Shown here piece after piece: positions 1 to 9,349 of a stretch of 64,000 nt of DNA (the first letter of the stretch is position 1; each line of letters opens with the position of its first letter). Made by a program: the position numbers and the translations under genes. Source of the stretch: AP-15 sp963772295 (GTDB lineage: Bacteria > Pseudomonadota > Alphaproteobacteria > ATCC43930 > CGMCC-115725); the NCBI GenBank assembly GCA_963772295.1, contig CAVYWO010000020.1:944884-1008883 (forward strand), written 5' to 3'. The notes beneath the pieces are model-generated. The model ran no database searches, had not been told where the DNA came from, and was given only the letters and a program-made list of their open reading frames with translations.

Positions 1-1795
1 GGAGCTGACCAAGACTATCATCGAAAGCGGCCTCTTGCGCGAGGAGGACGGGCATTACGCGCTCGATCGCGCGCTGCCGCCGCTGGCGATCCCGACCACG
101 CTCCACGACTCGCTGATGGCCCGGCTCGATCGGCTGGCGCCGGTACGCGAGGTCGCCCAGATCGGCGCCGCCATCGGCCGCCAGTTCTCCTATCCGTTGC
201 TCAGCGCCGTGGCCCAGCAGCCCGAAGACCGGCTGCAGGAGGCTCTCGACCGGCTCGTCCGCGCCGAGCTGGTGTTCGGCCGCGGCGAGGTCCCGGACGC
301 GGTCTACACCTTCAAGCATGCGCTGGTGCAGGAGGCAGCCTATGAGAGCCTGCTGCGCGAGCGCCGGCGAACGCTCCACGCCCGGATCGCCGAGGCGCTC
401 GAAGGCGAGTTCCCGGAAGCGGCCGAGACCCAGCCGGAACTGGTCGCCCATCACTACGCCGCCGCCGGGCTCGCCGCTGTCGCCATCGATTATTATCGCC
501 GCGCCGCGGAGCGGGCGATGGCCGCCTCGGCCAACGCCGAGGCGATCGCCCATCTGACCAAGGGCCTCGAGCTGATCGACTCGCTCCCGAAATCGGCCGA
601 GCGGATCTCGCGCGAGATCGACTTCCGCCTCGCGCTCGGCGACCCCCTTGTTGCCATACGAGGTTGGGCATCCGTCGAGGCGCAGGCCGCCTACACCCGA
701 GCCAGGGAGTTGTGTGCGGGTGCCGGCGACACCCCTGAGCTCTTTCGCAGCCTTATGGGGTTGTGGATGTATCATTTGCGTCGACCAGATATGGAGACCG
801 CCTCGGAGCTTTCCCGGGAGCTTTTCAAGCTAGCAGCAAAGCTCGGGAGCGGTGAGTATCGTGTGCTCGCCGAATATGTCGCTTGCGTCACTTGCTTCTG
901 GTCCGGACGATACACGAGTGTGCCGTCTCACGCCGCTCGGGTGCGGGTGCTGTACGACCCGGAGCGCCACCGCGGGCCAAAGATTTGGAACGTGGACCCG
1001 GCCATGGCGGCCCTAGCTTATGAGTCGCTGGCCTTGTGGTACCTCGGCTATCCCGATCGCGCGTCCGAGCGGGGGCTCGCCGCCCTCTCGATCGGCCAGA
1101 CGGTGGCTCATCCATTCAGCCTGTGCGCGGCTTTGCGGTTCGAGGCTTTGCTCAGGATGCTGCGGAGGGAACCCGAGCTGATGGCGGCGCGGACCAAAGC
1201 GTTTCTGGCGCTCGCCAGGGAGCAGGGGTTCGCGTTTGACAGCGCGGCGGGTTCGATGCTCGAAATCTGGCACGACGCTCGGGTGACGGGGCAGTGCGGA
1301 GACGATCGCATCGAAGCTTTCAGGAGCGCTCTGGCCGAGCTGCGAAGGACGAGGGACCAGACGGCCCTGGGTTTGTGGCATGTTCTATTTGCGGAATGCC
1401 TTGCAAAACAAGGGAATACCGATGAAGCCCTGACGGCGCTCGAGGCCGCCGTCGCGCACGTCGACACGGGCGACCTATGGTTGCAACCGGAAGTCCATCG
1501 GTTGATCGGCGATTTGCTGCTCCGGCGGAACCCGAGCGCTCCGGATCGGGCGGAAGCTTCCTATCGGCGGGCGATCGAGCGAGCCCGTTCGCAGGAGGCG
1601 AAGTCGTGGGAATTGCGCGCCGCTGCCAGCCTCGCCCGCCTGTGGCGCGACCAAGATAAGTACGCCGATGCGCGCAATCTGCTCGCCCCGGTCTATGGCT
1701 GGTTCACCGAGGGCTTCGACACGCTCGATCTCAAGGAGGCCAAGGCGCTGCTCGAAGAACTGACTGCGTCGGCGATTGCTCGGACGGGTGAGTAA
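1..1795 (+). CDS. SAM/cyclase/AAA/TPR signalling protein, copy 1 (5' end outside window)
   Basis: The reading frame is open from base 2, so the gene starts left of the window; only the C-terminal ~597 residues are visible. They match copies 2 and 3 downstream, which begin with a SAM domain, a class III nucleotide cyclase domain and an AAA-type ATPase. What is seen here is the end of the ATPase module followed by a long helical TPR-like region (for example around EAIAHLTKGLELIDSL and the closing segment WFTEGFDTLDLKEAKALLEE). Unlike the other two copies, this visible part has no frameshift. Proteins of this architecture are usually annotated as adenylate/guanylate cyclase with ATPase and TPR domains; whether it makes cAMP cannot be judged because the catalytic domain lies outside the window. 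Confidence 0.85.
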   Translation, partial: ELTKTIIESGLLREEDGHYALDRALPPLAIPTTLHDSLMARLDRLAPVREVAQIGAAIGRQFSYPLLSAVAQQPEDRLQEALDRLVRAELVFGRGEVPDAVYTFKHALVQEAAYESLLRERRRTLHARIAEALEGEFPEAAETQPELVAHHYAAAGLAAVAIDYYRRAAERAMAASANAEAIAHLTKGLELIDSLPKSAERISREIDFRLALGDPLVAIRGWASVEAQAAYTRARELCAGAGDTPELFRSLMGLWMYHLRRPDMETASELSRELFKLAAKLGSGEYRVLAEYVACVTCFWSGRYTSVPSHAARVRVLYDPERHRGPKIWNVDPAMAALAYESLALWYLGYPDRASERGLAALSIGQTVAHPFSLCAALRFEALLRMLRREPELMAARTKAFLALAREQGFAFDSAAGSMLEIWHDARVTGQCGDDRIEAFRSALAELRRTRDQTALGLWHVLFAECLAKQGNTDEALTALEAAVAHVDTGDLWLQPEVHRLIGDLLLRRNPSAPDRAEASYRRAIERARSQEAKSWELRAAASLARLWRDQDKYADARNLLAPVYGWFTEGFDTLDLKEAKALLEELTASAIARTGE

Positions 1796-1944
1796 TTAAA
1801 TCAACGGTCCAGGGGCAGTTTCCACAATTCGACGGCGGCGCCGACCGTCGCGACTACGATCGGCTCTCACGTGTAGAAGGCCGGTGCGAATGTCTGCCTT
1901 CCAGGCGACCCGACCATTCGCTTGCGACATCATGAAGAGCGGTT

Positions 1945-2024
1945 ATGGGTCGGCTTGAGCCGTTGGCTTGGGGTCGACAGCGGTCCGTGGTCTCGACGTA
2001 CTTCGAATGGCTGCACGGGGTGGG
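1945..2024 (+). repeat. 80-bp dispersed intergenic repeat, copy 1
   Basis: This stretch matches 5256-5335 over 80 bases with about five differences. It sits in the 419-base gap after cyclase copy 1. The sequence just downstream (about 2011-2070) also resembles 51050-51107 at roughly three bases in four, so the repeat family seems modular. Function unknown. Apart from this repeat and the operator-like site at 2164, I see nothing else in the gap 1796-2214. Confidence 0.75.
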
Positions 2025-2163
2025 TTCCGGTCCTCCGCTGCAACGGCCGCGAACGGCGAGGTCGCGCAAGTCGACCTTCGTCTCCTCGCCGCACAGCGAC
2101 GCGATCACGCCGAAAGCAGCCGTCGAACAAAGTTCTGCACAGCGGCTTGACATCGAGCCCATT

Positions 2164-2191
2164 TCGATATATCTGATACTAGTTGTATCGA
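2164..2191 (+). promoter_or_regulatory. operator-like inverted repeat upstream of the dioxygenase/PadR pair
   Basis: TCGATA at 2164-2169 pairs with TATCGA at 2186-2191, and inside lies a second inverted repeat, GATAC (2175-2179) and GTATC (2185-2189). It is AT-rich in a GC-rich context and ends 23 bases before the ATG of the dioxygenase gene. PadR-family repressors bind AT-rich dyads of this sort, so the PadR protein encoded downstream is the natural candidate ligand; that is inference. Confidence 0.5.
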
Positions 2192-2214
2192 AAACCTATC
2201 TTAGGAAGGCTCTG

Positions 2215-2595
2215 ATGAACGACCAATCTCCCCGCATCGATGGCTATCACGCGCATGTCTATTACGACACCGACAGCCGTGTGACCGCCGAGCAGCTGGC
2301 CAAGGCGATCACACACAAGTTTGCCGTCGAACTCGGCGGTTTTTTCGACGAGCCCATCGGCCCGCACCCCGTCGCAAACCTGCAGATTATCTTCTCGACT
2401 GTGGAGTTCGCGTCGGTGGTGCCTTGGCTCATGCTGAACCGCCATGGCCTCAGCGTGCTGATCCATCCGCTAACCGACGACTCGGTTCGCGACCACGACA
2501 CCGACGGCGCGTGGCTCGGCACGCCGGTGCCGTTGAAGCTCCACGTCCTGAGCCGGGCCTATCGTCCCGAGCTTTTGCCGTCACAGCTTGAATAG
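2215..2595 (+). CDS. DOPA 4,5-dioxygenase family protein
   Basis: 126 residues, the usual size of the small DOPA_dioxygen family (PF08883-like), which cleaves or resembles enzymes cleaving catechol rings of DOPA-type substrates. Conserved histidine motifs are visible: GYHAHVYYD near the N-terminus, GPHPVANLQIIF in the middle and LSVLIHPLTDD after it. The start at 2215 is set by an AGGAAGG ribosome-binding site at 2203-2209, five bases upstream. The next gene (PadR regulator) starts 13 bases after the stop, so the two form an operon. The family name is secure, the physiological substrate is not. Confidence 0.85.
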   Translation: MNDQSPRIDGYHAHVYYDTDSRVTAEQLAKAITHKFAVELGGFFDEPIGPHPVANLQIIFSTVEFASVVPWLMLNRHGLSVLIHPLTDDSVRDHDTDGAWLGTPVPLKLHVLSRAYRPELLPSQLE

Positions 2596-2607
2596 AGGAA
2601 GCCGCGA

Positions 2608-3174
2608 ATGTTCGGATATCGACACGGCGACCGCCACGCGCATGGCGGCATGTTCGGCGTGGGTGGTGGTCGCTTTGGCGGCCATCGCCATGGCGGCGGT
2701 CGCGGTGGCCGGCTCGGCCGGTTTCTTGACCACGGCGATCTGCGTTACGTGCTGCTCGGCCTCATCGCCGAGCGGCCGCGCCACGGGTACGAGCTGATCA
2801 AGGCCATTGAGGAGAAATTCGGCGGGATGTACAGCCCGAGCCCCGGCGTCATCTACCCGACGCTGACCTTGCTCGAAGAGCTTGGCTACATCCGGCCGGA
2901 CAGCGCCGAGGGTCCACGAAAACAGTTCGTCATCACACCGGAAGGGGCGGCGTTCCTCGCCGCCAACCAGGCGGTCGTCGACCAGATCTTCGCGCGCATG
3001 GCGGAGGTCAGCCATGTCTATGCCGGCGGCCCGGCGCCGGAAATCCGCCGGGCGATGCACAATCTCGAGGCCGCGCTGACGATCCGGCTTGGGCACGGCC
3101 CGCTGACCACCGATCAGGTGCGCGCCGTTACGGCCATCCTGGACCGCGCCGCGAGCGAGATCGAGCAGAGCTGA
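2608..3174 (+). CDS. PadR-family transcriptional regulator with His/Gly-rich N-terminus
   Basis: 188 residues. Residues ~42-120 form a PadR winged helix (LRYVLLGLIAERPRHGYEL, then SPGVIYPTLTLLEELGYI), followed by a helical C-terminal dimerisation part. The first ~40 residues are an extension rich in His and Gly (histidines at 6, 10, 12, 26 and 28 among others), as in the iron/nickel-responsive regulator YqjI of E. coli. This suggests metal sensing, but only by analogy. GAGGAA at 2595-2600 sets the ATG at 2608. It probably controls its own operon through the dyad at 2164-2191. Confidence 0.85.
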   Translation: MFGYRHGDRHAHGGMFGVGGGRFGGHRHGGGRGGRLGRFLDHGDLRYVLLGLIAERPRHGYELIKAIEEKFGGMYSPSPGVIYPTLTLLEELGYIRPDSAEGPRKQFVITPEGAAFLAANQAVVDQIFARMAEVSHVYAGGPAPEIRRAMHNLEAALTIRLGHGPLTTDQVRAVTAILDRAASEIEQS

Positions 3175-3291
3175 CCTCCAGGCGGCTCCGACGCGCCGCA
3201 GCGGACGGCGGGATTGGGGCATCCTCGCCCATCCCGGGGGTCGTCCCGCAAATCGACTGCACGACGCCGATTGCGGCCATTGGCGTGACGC

Positions 3292-4642
3292 CTACACCGC
3301 TGCTCGCCCCAGAGCCGTGACGCCCACCTCCCCTAGATACCGCTCAAGCGCTGATACGTTGTCCGCGCCAACGATGGCGCCGACATAGCCGTCCGGCCGG
3401 ACCAGTACCCACTCGCCGGGCGACAAGCCGTAAGCGTCGCGGAAATGGCCGGCGTCATCCACCAGATCGCCGCGCGGGCCAACCGTACGAACGTACAGAC
3501 CGGGGCGCGGGGCGACGGCGGCGCGGTCGGCTTCGTAGCCGAGCAGGGTCCAGTGCGGACCGCGGAACAGCGAAAACAGACGGGTCGGCTGGCCCGCCGC
3601 GCCGCACACCGGCGCATCCGGTGCCCGGTCGCCAACTGCCGCGTCTCGCGGCCGCGCCGCATCGTTCCCTGCTTCGCTTCGTCAAGCAACCGCGTCGCCA
3701 TCCCGAGCATGCCGGCCGCGATCGGGCGGCGTTCCTCCCACGCTGGTGTTCAGGCCCTGGCCGCCGGTCGGCGGATGGATGTGCGCGGCGTCGCCGGCCA
3801 GGAACACGCGGCCGACCCGATAGCGGTCGGCAAGACGCGCGTTCATCGAGTATAGCGGATGCCCATACGACCGATCGGATGACGATGTCCCGGCCGGTCC
3901 TCTCGGTAACCAGCGCCGTCAGTCCCTCGGCGGTGACATCGACGTCACCCTCCAGCGGCACCGGAGCCTGCACCTGGAAGAGCTGCGTGCCGGCGAGCGG
4001 GCACAGCAAAATCTGCTGCGGCCCCGAGCCGAACCGGTGCCAGGCGTCACGGCCGATGCCCTCCAGCTCGACATCCGCGACGATGGCGCGCGCGCCAAGC
4101 GTCTCGCCGGGGAAGCCGACGCTCAGCGCCTGACGCACGAAGCTGCGGCCGCCGTCGGTGCCAACGAGATAGCGCGCGCGCACTATTTCGCTCCCAACCT
4201 GCGCGGTGACGCCTCCGGCATCCGGCGAAAACCCGGTCAGCTCCCGCACGAACTCCGGCCGGTGGCCGAGTTCGGCGAGACGTTCGCGCATCACTGTTTC
4301 GGTGACGAACTGCGGGACCATCAAGGGCGCGTGATACGGCTCGGCCGGCGTGGGTCCGCGGGCGTCACTGATCGGTGAATCGACAAAACTGCCGTCCGGG
4401 CGGTACTCGCGGATCGGTGGATAGGGGCCTCCGGTCGCGAACAGCCGGTCGACGATGCCATAGTCCTCGAACACTTCCTAGCTGCGCGGCTGGATGCCCT
4501 TGCCGCGCGAGCCGTGGAAAGGCGTCTCCGCCTTCTCGATCAGTCGAAAATCGACACCGCGCCGGGCAAGGTCGATCGCGAGCGACAGCCCCGCCGCACC
4601 GGCGCCGCAGATCAGCACGTCAGTGGTCGCTTCTTTCGGCAT
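3292..4642 (-). pseudogene. FAD-dependent aromatic monooxygenase (PheA/TfdB type), decayed
   Basis: The N-terminus (ATG at 4642) reads MPKEATTDVLICGAGAAG, a dinucleotide-binding GxGxxG fold, and continues to RGKGIQPRS, where a TAG (4478-4480) sits where the family usually has Leu in a PRTLEVFE-like motif. The same frame resumes at once and runs to a frame loss near 3860 (after RSVVWAS). The conserved segment RVFLAGDAAHIHPPTGGQGL is then in another frame. Two stretches of about 30 residues appear deleted: after GQGLNTSV, and between GRETRQL and DRAPDAPV. The C-terminal thioredoxin-like part (PTRLFSLFRGPHWTLLG) ends at 3292. With a stop, frame losses and deletions this is a true pseudogene of a flavoprotein hydroxylase; a divergent MarR gene adjoins it. 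Confidence 0.85.
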
Positions 4643-4680
4643 GACACGGCCCTCATATATGTGTATAATACACACATATG
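4641..4680 (+). promoter_or_regulatory. promoter and operator dyad of the marR gene
   Basis: A near-consensus sigma-70 promoter reads rightward: ATGACA at 4641-4646, a 17-base spacer and a perfect TATAAT at 4664-4669. Overlapping the -10 is an imperfect dyad, CATATATGTGTA (4654-4665) facing TACACACATATG (4669-4680). A further half-site-like TACACATATAC lies at 4719-4729. The -35 box overlaps the start codon of the divergent monooxygenase relic (4640-4642). MarR proteins bind dyads of this length, so autorepression is likely. Confidence 0.65.
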
Positions 4681-4710
4681 GGGATCGAGGGCTCCTCGTC
4701 AAGGATAAAA

Positions 4711-5178
4711 GTGCAAAATACACATATACGCCATACGCTGCGCCCGCTGCACGAGGCGCTGATCGATGTAGTCGGCTTTTTCAACCGGCCACAAAACGAC
4801 GCCATCCTGCTACGCGAGGCCGGCGTTTCGCTGGATCGCGCGCTCTTCCCGCTGCTGGTGCTGATCCAGCGCCGCGGGCCGCTCGGGGTGGGCGAATTGG
4901 CGAACCGGGTTGGTCGCGACTACACGACGGTCAGCCGGCAAGTCGCGAAGCTCGAAACTCTGGGCCTCGTCGCTCGGCGCGCAGGTAAGACCGACCGCCG
5001 CGTGACCGAGGCGGTCGTCACTGAAAAGGGCCAAGCCATGTCCGAAATGCTGGACGCGGCGCGCGAGCGGCTGGCAGGGAAGGCGCTCGCGAGCTGGAGC
5101 GAGGAAGACTTGGTGGAACTGGCGCGGTTGCTGCGCCGGTTTGCAGACAATTTGATGCAAGGGCCGGGAAAAACGTGA
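4711..5178 (+). CDS. MarR-family transcriptional regulator
   Basis: 155 residues from a GTG at 4711, preceded by AAGGA at 4701-4705 (5-base spacing) and about 35 bases downstream of the predicted transcription start. An in-frame ATG at 4678 would add 11 residues but lies almost at the transcription start and has no ribosome-binding site. The winged helix is clear: RRGPLGVGELANRVGRDYTTV, then RQVAKLETLGLV and the wing around RRAGKTDRRVTEAVVTEKG. It is divergent from the broken FAD monooxygenase, so it probably once controlled aromatic hydroxylation in response to a phenolic ligand. The regulator itself is intact. Confidence 0.85.
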   Translation: MQNTHIRHTLRPLHEALIDVVGFFNRPQNDAILLREAGVSLDRALFPLLVLIQRRGPLGVGELANRVGRDYTTVSRQVAKLETLGLVARRAGKTDRRVTEAVVTEKGQAMSEMLDAARERLAGKALASWSEEDLVELARLLRRFADNLMQGPGKT

Positions 5179-5255
5179 GCCGGCGGCCAGTACGACGGCA
5201 AGGTCGCTTAAGGGGCATGGGCCGTCGTCGCCCCTGAGGGAAACGGTGGTCGGCA

Positions 5256-5335
5256 ATGGGTCGGCTTGAGCCGTTGGCTCGGGGTCGACAGCGGTCCGTG
5301 GTCCCGACGTACGTCGAATGGGTGCACGGGGTGGA
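5256..5335 (+). repeat. 80-bp dispersed intergenic repeat, copy 2
   Basis: Matches 1945-2024 over 80 bases with about five differences. It lies in the 340-base gap between marR and cyclase copy 2, just as copy 1 follows cyclase copy 1. Nothing else was recognised in 5179-5518. Confidence 0.75.
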
Positions 5336-5518
5336 GAGCTGCCCTTCCCGATTTGCCCGGCCGGTGATGCCCATGCTTTGGCACCGGTCATTTACTGCCC
5401 CGATGCCACGACACGCCTGACATTGCGCCCAATTCAGCGGTGTCGCTGGTAGCGCAGAGGGCGGGGGTCTATCGTCGTCCGTGAGGGGCTGCCGCTCCTC
5501 GGAGCCGAGGATCACCGC

Positions 5519-8500
5519 ATGGACGTAGCGGCGTGGCTGCGCGGCCTTGGTCTTGAGCGTTACGAGCAAGCATTCCGCGATAACGAGATCGACGAAAAAG
5601 TGCTCTCGAGCCTGACGGCCGAGGATTTGAAGGATCTCGGTGTCACCTTGGTCGGGCATCGCCGGCGGCTGCTCGACGCCATCGCCGCACTCGGCGCCGC
5701 GGTGCCCGCCGCGACGGTGACGCCGGGGTCCGGCGATGCCCCGGCACCAGCCGAGGCCGAGCGGCGGCAGCTGACGGTGATGTTCTGCGATCTGGTCGGC
5801 TCGACGGCATTGTCGGCGCGGCTCGACCCGGAGGATCTGCGCGCGGTGATCGGCGCCTATCATCGCTGCGTTGCCAAGGTGATCGGGCGCGGCGGCGGGT
5901 TTGTCGCCAAGTATATGGGCGACGGGGTGCTGGCCTATTTCGGCTATCCGCGGGCCGGCGAGCACGATGCCGAGCGCGCGGTGCGGGCCGGGCTGGAGCT
6001 GGTCGGGGCGGTGACCGGGCTCGACACCGTCGCCGCGGCGCCATTGCAGGTGCGGGTCGGCATTGCCACGGGCCTCGTTGTCGTCGGGGATCTGATCGGC
6101 GAGGGCATGTCGCAGGAACAGGCGGTGGTCGGCGAGACGCCGAACCTCGCGGCGCGGCTGCAGGCATTGGCCGCGCCGGGCACCGTGGTGATCGCGCCAA
6201 GCACGCGGCGGCTGACCGGCGGGCTGTTCGAGTACGCGGATCTGGGTGCCGTCGAGCTCAAGGGCCTGGGCGCGCCGGTCAAGGCCGCGCGGGTGGTGCG
6301 CGGGAGCGCCGCCGAGAGCCGCTTCGAGGCATTGCACGGGCGCGACCTGACCCCGCTCGTCGGCCGCGACGAAGAACTGGCGCTGTTGCAGCGCCGGTGG
6401 CGCAGGCCAAGGCCGGCGAGGGCCGGGTGGTGGTGCTGATCGGCGAACCCGGCATCGGCAAATCGCGCCTTGCGCAGGCGATGCTGGAGGAGGCGGCGGG
6501 CGAGCCGTACGCGAGACTGCGCTATTTCTGCTCGCCGCACCATCAGGCGAGCGCGCTCCATCCCTTCATTACCCAGATCGAGCACGCCGCGGGCTTCAGC
6601 CGCGAGGACATGCCGGAAGCGCGGCTGGCCAAGCTCGAAACGCTGCTCGCCAGGTCGCATGCCGGCGCCGAGGAGATCGGGTTCATCGCCGAGCGGATGT
6701 CGGTTCCGACCGGCGACAAATACCGTCTCCCGGACCTCGCGCCGCAGCGGCGCAAAGAGAAGACATTCGAGGCGCTGCTGGCGCAGTTGACGCGGCTGGC
6801 GGCGCGAACGCCGGTATTGATGCTGTTCGAGGACATGCACTGGATCGACCCGACCTCGCTCGAGCTGTTGACCCTGACCGTGGCGCGGGCATCGCGGCTG
6901 CCATTGCTGCTCCTCGTCACCGCGCGGCCGGAGTTCACCCCGCCCTGGCCCGCCGACGCGCATGTCACCACATTGCCGCTTGGCCGCCTCGGCCGCCGCG
7001 ACGGCATGACCCTGGTCGCGCGGTCTGCCGGCGGCAGGGCATTGCCGGCCGAGATCCTCGAGCAGATCCTCGCCCGCACCGACGGCGTGCCGCTGTTCCT
7101 CGAGGAGCTGACCAAGACCATTATCGAAAGCGGCCTGCTGCGCGATGAGGACGGGCGTTACGCGCTCGACGGCGCGCTGCCGCCGCTGGCGATCCCGGCC
7201 ACCCTTCACGAACTCGCTGATGGCCCGGCTCGATCGCCTGGCGCCGGTCCGCGAGGTCGCCCAGATCGGCGCCGCCATCGGCCGCGAGTTCTCCTATCCC
7301 CTGCTCAGCGCCGTGGCCCAACAGCCCGATGACCGGCTGACGGAGGCTCTCGACCGGCTCGTCCGATCGGAGCTGGTGTTCGGCCGCGGCGAGGTCCCGG
7401 AGGCGGTCTACACCTTCAAGCATGCGCTGGTGCAGGAGGCGGCCTATGCCAGCCTGCTGCGTGAGCGCCGGCGAACGCTCCACGCCCATATCGCCGAGGC
7501 GCTCGAAGGCGAGTTCCCGGAAGTGGCCGAGACCCAGCCGGAATTGGTCGCACACCGCTACGCCGCCGCCGGGCTTCCCGCTCGCGCCATCGATCATTAT
7601 CGCCGCGCCGCGGAGCGGGCGATGGCCGCCTCGGCCAACGCCGAGGCGATCGCCCATTTGACGAGGGGCCTCGCGCTGATCGCCTCGCTGCCGGAATCGT
7701 CCGAGCGGATCTCGCGGGAGATCGACTTCCGCCTCGCGCTCGGCAGCCCCCTTACTGCCACACGAGGGTGGGGATCTGTCGAGGTGGAGGCCGGCTACAC
7801 CCGAGCCAAGGAGTTGTGTGCGGGCGCCGACGACACCCCCGAGCTCTTTCGCAGCCTCGTGGGGTTGTGGGTCTATCATGTGCTTCAACCGGATCTGGAG
7901 ACCGCGTCGGAGCTTTCCCGGGAGCTTTTCACCCTCGTAGCAAAGCTCGGGAATGATGAGTTCCGTTTGCTCGCCGAATGGGCCGCTTGCCTCACTTGCT
8001 TCTGGTGCGGACGATACACGAGTGTGCCGTCTCACGCCGCTCGGGTACGGGCGCTGTACGACCCGGAGCGCCACCGCGGGCCAAAGATTTTCATGATGGA
8101 CCCGGCCATGGCAGCCCTGGCTTTTGAGTCGCTGGCCTTGTGGTGCCTCGGCTATCCCGAGCGCGCGTCCGAGCGGGGGCTCGCCGCCCTCTCGATCGGC
8201 CAGACGGCGGCTCATCCGTTCAGCCTGTGCGCGGCTTTGTGGAACGAGGCTTGGCTCAGGATTCAGCGGAGGGAACCCGAGCTGATGGCTGCGCGGACCA
8301 AAGCGTTACTGGCGGTCGCAAGGGAGCAGGGGTTCGCGTGGGACTGCGCCCTGGGTTCGATGTACGAAATCTGGCACGACGCCTCGGTAACGGGGCAGTG
8401 CGCAGACGATCGCATAGAAGCTTTCCGGAGCGCTCGGGCCGAGGTGCGAAGGATCGGGGTCCGCGTGGGCCTCGGTTTCCGGGATGCTCTATTTGCGGAA

Positions 8501-8875
8501 TGCCTCGAAAAACACGGGAATGCCGATGAAGCCCTGACGGTGCTCGAGGCCGCGGTCGTGCACTTCGAGCGCACGGGCGATGTCCATTGGGAGCCGGAAG
8601 TCCATCGGTTGATCGGCGATGTGCTCCTGCGGCGGAGCCCAAGCGCTCCGGATCAGGCGGAAGTTTCATATCGGCGGGCGATCGAGCGCGCCCGTTCGCA
8701 AGAGGCGAAGTCGTGGGAGCTGCGCGCCGCCGCCAGCCTCGCGCGGCTATGGCGCGACCAAGGCAAGCCCGCCGCGGCGCTCGATCTTCTCGCCCCGATC
8801 AACGGCTGGTTCACCGAGGGCTTCGACACCGCCGATCTGAAGGATGCCAAGGCGCTGCTGGAGGATCTGGCGTGA
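5519..8875 (+). pseudogene. SAM/cyclase/AAA/TPR protein, copy 2, with two single-base frameshifts
   Basis: Starts at ATG 5519 with a SAM-like domain (MDVAAWLRGLGLERYEQAF), then a class III cyclase domain with FCDLVGSTALSARL and KYMGDGVLAYFGYP carrying the two metal-binding aspartates, then an AAA module with Walker A GEPGIGKSR and Walker B LMLFEDMHW, then TPR-like helices to the TGA at 8875. Compared with copy 3, one base is missing near 6401-6406 (after LLQRRW) and one extra A is present near 7211 (in the segment matching TLHDSLMARL). The two indels compensate each other, so about 270 residues are out of frame as written. Either a recent pseudogene or sequencing error; apart from these, the two copies are very close. 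Confidence 0.8.
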
Positions 8876-8953
8876 GCCGGCGATTCCAGGACCTCTCGCC
8901 CGGTACGGAGAAATGGCGGCGACCCGGCGGCCTGCGGCCGTCGGTGAAGGCGT

Positions 8954-9337
8954 TCATGCGGCTCGTTCTATGTTGTAGGGGCGAACGAGAAGGTCGGCCG
9001 GAATCTTCCACGCTTCGCTGATCTTGTGGATCATTTCGACCGTCAGCGCGCGCCGGCGCAAGAGAATATCCGATGCGCGTGCGCGGGAGCCGAGGAGTTC
9101 GGCGAGCTCGGCCTGGGTATGCCCGAGTTCTTCGATGGCGTAACGCAGCACGTCGATCGGGTCAAAGCGCTCGTCGGTTTCGACAGGCCACCGCTTCGCT
9201 TCGTATAGCTCGACGAGTGCGACAAGCACCTCGAGCTTGTCGCCTTCCTCGCTATCCTGCGGTGCACCCCAACAAGCGTCGATCTCGGCAAGTGCGACGC
9301 GGTGTTCTTCGTCCGTACGGATCGGTCGGATGTCCAT
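8954..9337 (-). CDS. higA: HigA-type antitoxin, XRE helix-turn-helix
   Basis: 127 residues. The C-terminal half holds a Cro/XRE helix-turn-helix (GHTQAELAELLGSRARASDI, then LTVEMIHKISEAWKIPADLL) typical of HigA antitoxins of the long type. ATG 9337 is preceded by an AAGGGAAG ribosome-binding site; the adjacent GTG at 9340 is too close to it. It follows higB by 12 bases, giving the toxin-first order usual for higBA. Antitoxin binds and neutralises HigB and represses the operon. Confidence 0.85.
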   Translation of the reverse strand: MDIRPIRTDEEHRVALAEIDACWGAPQDSEEGDKLEVLVALVELYEAKRWPVETDERFDPIDVLRYAIEELGHTQAELAELLGSRARASDILLRRRALTVEMIHKISEAWKIPADLLVRPYNIERAA

Positions 9338-9349
9338 CACTCGCTTCCC

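Noticed and set aside
3440..4133. Plus-strand frames across the monooxygenase relic
   Set aside because: They are reverse-strand shadows; only the minus strand shows flavoprotein motifs.
5018..6337. Long minus-strand frame (439 codons) opposite cyclase copy 2
   Set aside because: It mirrors the GC-rich codon pattern of the real gene, has no domain, and equivalent mirrored frames occur opposite copy 3.
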